NCBI GenBank assembly: GCA_963082875.1
Contig: OY720098.1
Location: 11,842,001-11,906,000 of the forward strand
From: Corella eumyota
Lineage: Eukaryota; Chordata; Ascidiacea; Phlebobranchia; Corellidae
Direction of reading: 5' to 3'
Length of the DNA stretch: 64,000 bases
Positions 57,001-64,000 of this stretch are shown here, piece by piece. Position numbers and translations under genes: made by a program. Position 1 is the first letter of the stretch; every line of letters starts with the position of its first letter. The notes under the pieces were generated by a model that had not been told where the DNA came from, did not search any database, and worked only from the letters and a program-made list of their open reading frames with translations.

Positions 57001-59788
57001 AAAAACTTTTTGTATAGTTTTATACAGAAGGTGGGGTAATCTTACAAAGCTATCTTACGGGGTAATCTTACAAAGGGCGGGAGCGGGGTAATCTTACAAA
57101 GCTTTTACAATTCTAATTGAAATTGTGATATCGTAATCAATTTTAAACAGATTTTTTAAATTAATTTTTTTTAGGTATTCTTCTACACAAACTTGATTTT
57201 TGATAAAGCCGGAATTCCTCGTGGAAACCAACAAGATTTGGCATCAGTCGGAGTTGGAAGCGTAAATGTACTCATGACAATTATTTCGGTGAGTTATTTT
57301 TTATTATATTTTAAGATCAATAATTAAAAATTAAAACCATGGTTGTTGGAACACTGGGTATTACTACATGAATATTTTGTTTTTATATTAAACCAGCTTT
57401 AAGTTAAGACTTTACCCTAACTCATGTCTAATTCAAAACCAATTTGCAGCCAAATTGAAATAAATCTTTGATGGAAAAAATATCAATTTCCAAAAGTTTT
57501 ATACAATTAATATAATAATAGATCGTAATTTATTTAATATTTTATATTAAAATTGTTCTACATGATATACATTCATGTTTTAATGACAAGCCAAAATTTT
57601 GAAATATTTAATCATGATTTTGTACAACCTAAAACCCACAATGATTGTTAATGACATTAACTTTATGTACCTTTTAACAGGTTGCTATTATTGAGCTAGT
57701 TGGTCGCAAGAAGTTGATCGTTTATGGTTTTGGTATGATGATCTTCTGGTGTGCTGCAATGACCGTTGTTCTTAATCTTTTAATTGCATTTGTAAGTTGT
57801 TAACTCACACTTTTATTTTTTCCATCACTTGTCTTCTAGGATCCTTGAAAAACTAGTAACATAAATACAAGAGAAAACTGGCAAGGACTGTAAATGACAA
57901 GAAAAAATTGGTAGGGACCATAAAATAGAAGAGTGAATTAGTAAAGGCATTAAGAAGAAAAAAAAGTGAATTAGTAAAGACCATAAAAAAGAGAAAAAAT
58001 TAGCGATGACTATAAAGTACAAAGGGAAATTTGTGAGAACCATTGATAACAACAGAGAGTTAGTAAAAATCATGAAGAACAGAGAAAATTAGCAAGGAGT
58101 AAAAAATGGGAAAGAATTAACGAAGACCATAAAAAAGAAAATTAGCAAAAATCATAATGTCTAATAGAGAATTGGCAAAAAACATAAAGTATAATAAATA
58201 TTCAGCAAAGACTGTAAAATATAAGAGAAAATTAGCAAGGACCGAAAGAAAGTGGAAAATTAGCAAGGACCTTAAAATACTAGATTTTTTTCGAAGACCT
58301 AAAGTACAAGTGATTTTATCACGTCATTTTATAGAAGACTTAACCATCCATCAAAAATACATTTTTGTAAATTTAGGCTGACGTTATAATATTTACCAAT
58401 ACTTTTTGATTTTCAACAAGTTATTTTCTAATATTACACAAAATAATCAATAAAATAATGATTTTATTTATAGAACACTACCTGGATTTCTTACTTGAGT
58501 ATTGCATGTGTGATTGGATATATAGTAGGATTTGCTATTGGACCAGGTTAGTTTGATTGATTATATTTTAACAAAATAATTTTTTCTAATAACAATAAAA
58601 TTAAATACTATTTTAAAAATAAACAAAAATTTATAACGTTGTAGTCTGTTTAATTTGTACAGTGTAGTGGTAAGAACACATGACTTTACAACATGAAGTC
58701 ATTGGTTCGTTCAACCTATTAGCATAGATATTGTAGTGCATTTCAGTAGGGTAATCAGTAAAAAATTCTGTTTAGTCCAAACTAATGGGGCAGGCTAATT
58801 ATAAGCCAAATTATTTTAATGATCGACAATATCTCGCCATAGTCAACTTGAGATTATGTTGCGACAACAAATGGTATTCTATTTTTTGGCCATGAATCGA
58901 AAAGAAACAAATAAATAGGCAAAAAAAATTGAAATTTTTTAATTAGTAGGACCTTTTTAATAAAATTCCTAATTTTATATATTTTAGGACCAATTCCATG
59001 GCTTATTACTGCTGAGTTGTTTAGACAGGCTGCCCGACCGCCTGCATTTATGGTAGCTTGCTTATTGAATTGGACATGTAATTTTATTATTGGAATAAGT
59101 TTCCCTGCTGTATCGGTAAGTTTAAATTTCTATAGTAAATAGTTTTTGTGTTTTACTTTAAAACTAAAACTTTGCATTTTTGAAATTTAGTTCATGTGAT
59201 TAAAATAACTGTGTTTTACCATATCCACTAAAATTTTATACATTATTCTTACATCCTTTAAATGGTAAAATCTAAGTTAAATAATGTAAAACTAAATTAC
59301 AATAAAAAAAAAGGAAATTAGGAAAAAAAAATATTTTTTACCCTAACAGAAAGCAACTGGTCCATATGTGTTTATCTTATTCATGTTAGTGTGTATCGCA
59401 ATTACTGCATTCTTGTCAGTTGTAATGCCCGAAACCAAAGGAAAATCTTTCCAAGAAATCTCCAACTTGTTTGCTAAACGGTAAATTTTAAGCACAATTT
59501 AATTTATATTTTTGACTACTTTTTGTAAAGATTTTTACACACTAGAAAAAAAACAATAATTAAAACCAATTTCCTGGTTTATAACAATTTACTAGCAAGT
59601 ATAACTTAGTTTGGTGTAACTTTAAAAAATTTGCCTTTTTCTTCTTTTTATTGCAATCACATATTTTATATTGAAAAAAAATATATTATTTTAGAAACAA
59701 GGTACCAATTAATTCTGGGTCATCACGAGAGGAGGAAAATGCACAAAAGATCCCACTCACCAACATGTCTCAAACCGATCAAGTATAA
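51088..59788 (+). CDS. SLC2A: Class I facilitative glucose transporter (GLUT, SLC2A family)
   Basis: Twelve-helix plasma-membrane hexose uniporter. Fourteen phase-consistent exons: 51088-51120, 51416-51520, 51694-51813, 51986-52104, 52324-52448, 54307-54422, 54880-55042, 55274-55461, 57175-57288, 57681-57791, 58474-58546, 58988-59115, 59350-59480, 59695-59788, giving 539 residues. Signatures are [15 protein letters not shown] in helix 1, GRRGG after helix 2, [23 protein letters not shown] (usually PESPR), QQLSGINA in helix 7 (316-323; QLS marks glucose-type class I members), [12 protein letters not shown] and PETKGKSF (492-499). The first outer loop is long, with NQT and NST sequons. The tail ends TDQV, a possible PDZ ligand comparable to the GLUT1 end. 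It is probably the single ancestor-like class I gene. A minisatellite and a SINE sit in its introns. Confidence 0.94.
52449..54306. other. Intron 5 of the glucose transporter
   Basis: 1.86 kb, AT-rich, with no coding sequence or element recognised. A short local duplication, 'ttactgtttggcc', lies near 52545-52575. Confidence 0.6.
55462..57174. other. Intron 8 of the glucose transporter
   Basis: 1.7 kb. No gene is supported. It carries the 26-bp repeat at 57033-57101 near its 3' end. Confidence 0.6.
57033..57101. repeat. 26-bp tandem repeat, three units
   Basis: GGGGTAATCTTACAAAG occurs at 57033, 57059 and 57085, an exact 26-base period, with the spacer varying (the second is a GC-rich GGCGGGAGC). 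It lies in intron 8, about 75 bases from the next exon. Confidence 0.9.
57835..58330. repeat. Degenerate ~30-bp minisatellite in GLUT intron 10
   Basis: About fifteen imperfect units resemble 'aaaattagcaaggaccataa' with an 'agtacaagag' part. The strong purine bias on the plus strand opens spurious frames on both strands (57825-58073 minus, 58157-58381 plus), which I do not annotate as genes. Confidence 0.85.
58655..58925 (+). mobile_element. tRNA-derived SINE in GLUT intron 11
   Basis: The head CAGTGTAGTGGTAAGAACAC continues to GGTTCGTTCAACC, giving A-box and B-box-like segments of a tRNA. A body and an AAACAAATAAATAGG tail follow. It is the same family as 16506-16695 but diverged in the body. 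Confidence 0.65.
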
Positions 59789-60984
59789 ATTTAACACAAC
59801 ATTATTTGTGTGCTACCCTGAATTTCGTGCTTAAAGAGAAATTTTAGGTCAATATTGTTGTTTACCCATGTTATAATATTTGTTAATTTTTTTCCCCTCG
59901 AACTACCTATAATGGAACAAAAATAACACAAACTTATGATACATTACACAAAACTATATAACACAAAAAGGCAAAAACCTCAGGTAAAATTGTTTTACCC
60001 TGGTTTTAATATTTATTTAAAGTTTTTAATATACTTACATAGTTTTACCTACACTTTATTTATTTAAGCCAATTTTTTTGTGTATTAGTCTTATTTTATA
60101 GACTAATATATATACATAACTAAAATAGGTTTTTGAACTATTCTACACTGTACAATCACTTAAATATTACCCATACCCATAAGCATACCCATTATTTAAG
60201 CCTAAAAATTGTATATAAAAATTTGGTAACTAAAATGAAATGCTAACAATATTTAAAGGTGGTTAAAAATGGTTCTTTGTGATTACGATAAGTTATGTAA
60301 ATATTCTGCTGTATTGGGGGTTTGTATATTTTATTTTATCTGTAGTTATATTTATTTAGTTTATCAATATTGATAGTTGTTATGTAAAAACTTAAGCATT
60401 ATACATCATTAAATTTTTTTATGATTGTTAATATTAAACAAAAGTTTTTTTAAATACACTTTTTAGTAAGAGATTTTATTAAAAATGGTTCTTTTTAACG
60501 TCCTTAGTTGCCAATTTTTAAAAACAACAAGGTTCTAAAATAATTTGTGCATATCTGTATTACATTTGTTGTAAATTGCATGATGGTATTTTTTTTTTTC
60601 AAAGGTTAATGTTAGTCTTTAAAGTTACATGAATTTATAAATAAAACCTACTACTGTTCTATTGGGTCTATTTAAATAGGAAATTTTCTTATATTTTTGA
60701 TCAGCTTTAACTTAATACAACTTTTTAAACCGTCAGGGTAAGATTTCAATGAAACTGTATTAAAATTTCGTTATTAGTATTACATTTATATCACATGCAA
60801 CAGTAACCACACCGAGAATAAAATAAAGTGTAAGTAGTGTGCAGAGTGAATTTTATCTTTCTTGTTTATCATAAAATGTCACCATGATTACAGAACTTAA
60901 AAGCAACAACAAATGCAAATATCTGAAAAAAAACAAAGCAGCTATAGCAACACTATCAAAAATAAATTACTTGAATACAAACAG
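59789..60984. other. Convergent intergenic region: GLUT 3' UTR and DCTN4 3' UTR
   Basis: No gene is seen. AATAAA sites near 60650 and 60820 could end the plus-strand transporter transcript. A TTTATT near 60473 could serve the minus-strand DCTN4 transcript, giving overlapping tails. The short frame 59631-59834 overlaps the last transporter exon in another frame. Confidence 0.5.
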
Positions 60985-62373
60985 TTATTTTGATAGTACT
61001 TTTCCAAGGTTGATAAAAACCACTTGGTGTAGAATATTTGCCTCTGGTTTTGGAAGCTGATCATCACCCTTTATTAATTGTGTAATGGGAGTATTACTGA
61101 AATGCTCGTGCTTAAAACCAAATGTTATCCAGACATCAGTACCAACAGACAGCTCCTCATTTGGTGTACAATAAAGCTTAAATCCAACTCTGTTACCTCG
61201 GCGATAAGCAATCACATCCGGATCATCTTGAACTACATCATTATCTGTCTCTTCTGTACTCATTCCCAACTCAACAGCTTCGTCGTATTTTGTAACAACA
61301 ACATCACTTGTTGGGAGCTCAACCTTTGCATTGCTTCTTTTAACTTTACCGTCTTCGGAATTAGAGTGAAGAGAAAGATGAACGAGATGTTCAGTAGGAT
61401 TTATCACAGTCAGAACAACACATGTTTTTTGGCCAGAATAAAGTTGAACAGATTTATGGATTCGGAGCTCAGGTATTTGATTCACAGCCATTAAGCGTAT
61501 GCGAAACTTGATTGAAGAAGCATTGTATTCTGGCTTAATAAGGTTGTGCTCACAACTTTTGCATCTCAAAGATTGCTTGATAAGCATATTGGCTTTCTTT
61601 GGCCAAAACTCAGAAGTGTCATCATACTTAAGAGTTGGATGCGATAATCGTTGATCAAGTGATGTTGAAGTTACAAAATCCACATCTTTAGTATAGTAAT
61701 CTTCCGACAATGGTTCCAATTCTTCCAAACTAAAGGTTTTGCTCGGCTCAATAGTAACTTCTTTCAGGCGAATAGCTCCAGTTGTTGGTACATTAACTGC
61801 CTTGTTTCTTGTTCCTTTAAAATATTTATGATGTAATTGTTTAGCCAAGATGTAACTTTTCTTTTTTGTTGCTTTTTCTTGGGAGGGTTGCTCACTTATT
61901 TCCTTCTGTGACAAGTAAGAGTAGTACTCAAAAAGATTTTTAATTCGCACTGTGTTTTCGCTTTTTTTCTCTGTCCAAGCTCCATTAATTACTTCCTTAT
62001 CAGATATACCAACTTCCCTGGAAGTCCATCGGCAAAATGAACAAGCCTGGTAGTAAATTCTCTTCGGAACAGTTTTTGTTTGGTCATCTGCTGAGGGTAC
62101 AAAAGTGGTTGTAGCACGAACTGACAAAAAATGTGAACAAGCGGGACACTCCCATGCTCCATCAGATTTGTGATGGTTACTTGCTGCATCCACTGGAGTT
62201 AAAGAATCAAGACTCAGAGGACAAAAATGACATTCCATTTCATGTTGCAGATCATCAGCGGATCGAAGCTGAAGACAATAAATACAGAAATATAATTTTG
62301 CAAGATAGTTACTTTCTTCGCTGTCCTTGTGAATTAAATATTCGACACGTGATAACTGCAATAAAGTTGCCAT
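60985..62373 (-). CDS. DCTN4: Dynactin subunit 4 (p62)
   Basis: Pointed-end complex component of dynactin, the dynein activator for microtubule minus-end transport. A single uninterrupted frame gives 462 residues, close to the usual 460. The N-terminus MATLLQLSRVEYLIHKD leads into the zinc-binding cysteines LYFCIYC (30/33), HFCP (51), WECPAC (76/79) and QACSFCRWTSREVG (111/114), characteristic of p62. LEPLSEDYYT and SLRCKSCEHNLIKPEYN followed by SIKFRIRLMAVNQIPELRI are strongly conserved family blocks. QDDPDVIAYRRGNRVGFKLY and the final beta-rich region complete it. The absence of introns is unlike its neighbours. The frame is intact, so it is either a native gene that lost introns or a functional retrocopy. 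It starts 592 bases from a divergent PKC gene. Confidence 0.95.
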   Translation of the reverse strand: MATLLQLSRVEYLIHKDSEESNYLAKLYFCIYCLQLRSADDLQHEMECHFCPLSLDSLTPVDAASNHHKSDGAWECPACSHFLSVRATTTFVPSADDQTKTVPKRIYYQACSFCRWTSREVGISDKEVINGAWTEKKSENTVRIKNLFEYYSYLSQKEISEQPSQEKATKKKSYILAKQLHHKYFKGTRNKAVNVPTTGAIRLKEVTIEPSKTFSLEELEPLSEDYYTKDVDFVTSTSLDQRLSHPTLKYDDTSEFWPKKANMLIKQSLRCKSCEHNLIKPEYNASSIKFRIRLMAVNQIPELRIHKSVQLYSGQKTCVVLTVINPTEHLVHLSLHSNSEDGKVKRSNAKVELPTSDVVVTKYDEAVELGMSTEETDNDVVQDDPDVIAYRRGNRVGFKLYCTPNEELSVGTDVWITFGFKHEHFSNTPITQLIKGDDQLPKPEANILHQVVFINLGKVLSK

Positions 62374-62965
62374 TTTTCCTAAATTTTACTTAATAAGGTA
62401 TATATGTTTTCAAATGTCTGTATGTTTTTTTTGATTTTTTAATTCTGTATATTCAGATATTACAGTATTAAGTCAGTGAGTAAAACTAAAAGGCACATAA
62501 CACTTATTAATTTACTGTCATGTCAAACCTTTTTTTTTAAATATTATTATTTTGAAACAAAATAAAAAGAAGACAAAATAAAGGTTTGGGTTGGTCTTCC
62601 TATTTTAAAATTATTTAGATTTTATACTGCAGCTGTATACACACTGGGGATAAACTATAAAAAAATTAGAAAATTATTTTTGTGGCTTATAACATTTGTA
62701 ATTCTTTGCTGATTACGTTATAATAATAAAGGAAAATTTTTATGTTTGTTTTACCACTAAAATTTACGCTTAGTTTTAAAAAGAGGTTACTTTATTGTTT
62801 TTAAAAAACTTGAAGCTCAACATAACAGAGTTTGGGGCACACTCAGTCAAGGCTTCTGTTTTAAAGTTTTAGAAAAAGTGACGATACTACTTTTTGCGGT
62901 TTGGCCTATATTTTGTTGTAAAGTTGTGTGGCGCGTACAAAAAGTGCAAGTTAGGGCTTTCTAAA
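62374..62965. promoter_or_regulatory. Shared divergent promoter region of DCTN4 and PKC
   Basis: 592 bases separate two start codons pointing away from each other, so both promoters must lie here unless distant 5' exons exist. An acceptor-like AAATTTAG sits 5 bases before the DCTN4 ATG (on the minus strand). Another, AAAGTTTTAG, ends at about 62872 before the PKC ATG. Either may be a spliced-leader acceptor. No TATA box is evident. Confidence 0.45.
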
Positions 62966-64000
62966 ATGTCGAATTTCAGTGGAAATTTAATGGTCAGAGT
63001 CATAGAAGCCACTGACCTTAAACCAACTGCGTTTAGCAAAAGATTACCCGGAATAAACATTTCTACGTTGGATACTTACGTTGAAGTAAATTGCGATGAT
63101 CAAATTATCGGAAAAACTGGAATTAAAGCAAAAACACTTTCACCAATGTGGAATGAGGATCTTGGCGACGAGGTTAATAAATTTAAACCAAATTTTAACC
63201 AAACTTTTTTTTTTCCAACTTGTTAAAAATGGCAGTTAATTATATTTATATATTTATCTTAATAAATAAACATTTTATCTATTTAGGTAACAAATAGGGA
63301 TTTAACTTTTGAGGATTAAAAATTACTTTAAAAATAAAAAATTAAAATATTAGTTTAAATCAACAAAAAATTAATTTATGGTTAGGTTTATTTTTATTCA
63401 GTTTATTGCATTTTTTAAAGAATATTATTTCTATATTTTCATTCTGTAATTTTAAAGTGTTATAATTAAATAAAAATATTTAAGTTAAATTAAAAAAATT
63501 AATAAGTAATTTAAACATTAAAATTTACATATTTCAAACATTAAAATTTACATATTTGAATAAGAATCAGCATTGCTTAATTAATTACAAAAAAATAAAA
63601 TAAGTAAAAATCATTTTTTAATAAAATTTAGGTCCAAGGAGGTGAAGTTATAATGTTTCGAATTTTCCACAATGCAATTGCAAGTGATGATTTTGTAGCA
63701 GATGGCCAAATATCTTTCCAAAAATTCAACAATGAAAAAACTACAACTGGAGATTATAAAGAATTCTGGGTATGTGTTTTAGTTTTTTTACAATTGGCTT
63801 TACAACATGAGTTCTTGGGTTTGTTTCAAATGTTTTCATGCTGTAGTGTCATTTAGTAAGGAGGTATACACTGATATAAAAAATGAACTCCTGCTGAGCC
63901 AAAAACAAAATTGGCAGATTAATTATTGAGCAAATATAAATAATATATCAACAACCAAAGTCAACTTAAGATGGGGTCTGGGTAACAGTAAAGTTGGCCT
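62966..64000 (+). CDS. PRKCE: Novel-type protein kinase C (epsilon/eta class), 5' part
   Basis: First two coding exons, 62966-63172 and 63632-63769 (phase 0, GT-AG), 115 residues. The gene continues past the window edge. They form the N-terminal C2-like domain of novel PKCs: FSGNLMVRVIEATDLKPTAF, LDTYVEVNCDDQIIGKTGIK, SPMWNEDL, then VIMFRIFHNAIASDDFVADG. In PKC epsilon and eta the same positions read 'EAVSLKPTAWS', 'LDPYI', 'GQT..KQKT.SP', 'FHDAPIGYDDFVAN'. The calcium-binding aspartates of conventional C2 domains are not conserved here, as in the family. The kinase domain is not visible, so identification rests on C2 alone; whether epsilon or eta cannot be separated, as one gene may predate both. 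Confidence 0.83.
63173..63631. other. Intron 1 of the PKC gene
   Basis: 459 bases, very AT-rich. It has a short direct repeat 'aaacattaaaatttacatatt' near 63510-63555 and no other feature. Confidence 0.7.

Noticed and set aside
57825-58381. Frames on both strands in GLUT intron 10
   Set aside because: They are generated by the degenerate purine-rich minisatellite.
58655-58730. A tRNA gene
   Set aside because: The A and B boxes are imperfect, no acceptor stem pairs, and a body and tail follow as in a SINE.
61078-61494. Plus-strand 138-codon frame
   Set aside because: It is antisense to DCTN4 and has no family features.

Overview
The window looks like nuclear DNA of an invertebrate chordate, most likely an ascidian tunicate of the Ciona type. 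It is very AT-rich. Host genes are split by GT-AG introns, many only a few hundred bases long. There is one LPP/zyxin-type gene and one class I glucose transporter where vertebrates have several of each. This assignment is inference from gene content and style, not from a diagnostic marker.

Positions 1-36.8 kb are a rapidly evolving accessory block. It holds five tandem copies, all on the minus strand, of a three-exon GT10 alpha-1,3-fucosyltransferase gene, here called FUT-A to FUT-E. FUT-C (8902-10746) and FUT-E (24778-26724) each give an intact 428-residue type II Golgi enzyme. FUT-A, FUT-B and FUT-D are broken. The copies fall into two sequence types (A/D and B/E). FUT-C is a chimera of the two, and several junctions show unequal exchange or gene conversion. 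The long 5' flanks of FUT-C and FUT-E are duplicates of each other, so three later insertions can be read against the empty paralogous site: a 3.4-kb long-terminal-inverted-repeat (TIR) element with 20-bp subterminal arrays and a zinc-ribbon gene (12671-16070), a roughly 3-kb foldback composite (16811-19793), and a young, whole-looking Bel/Pao LTR retrotransposon (26872-34281) next to the FUT-E promoter. A decayed PIF/Harbinger-like element (23259-24295), a small hairpin MITE and tRNA-derived SINEs are also present.

Positions 36.8-64 kb are ordinary host sequence. An 11-exon LPP/TRIP6/zyxin-family gene (+, 37442-49237, 459 aa) is followed by a 14-exon class I facilitative glucose transporter (+, 51088-59788, 539 aa). 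Next is a single-exon dynactin p62 subunit (DCTN4; -, 60985-62373). It is divergently paired with the first two coding exons of a novel-type protein kinase C (+, from 62966), which runs off the window. The LPP introns carry perfect CRE (TGACGTCA) and GTCACGTGAC motifs, more often than expected for such AT-rich DNA.

The host genes have no evident shared pathway. LPP acts at focal adhesions and the actin cytoskeleton, GLUT in hexose uptake, DCTN4 in dynein transport and PKC in lipid-dependent signalling. The strongest candidates for something undescribed are the long-TIR zinc-ribbon element and the recombining fucosyltransferase array.
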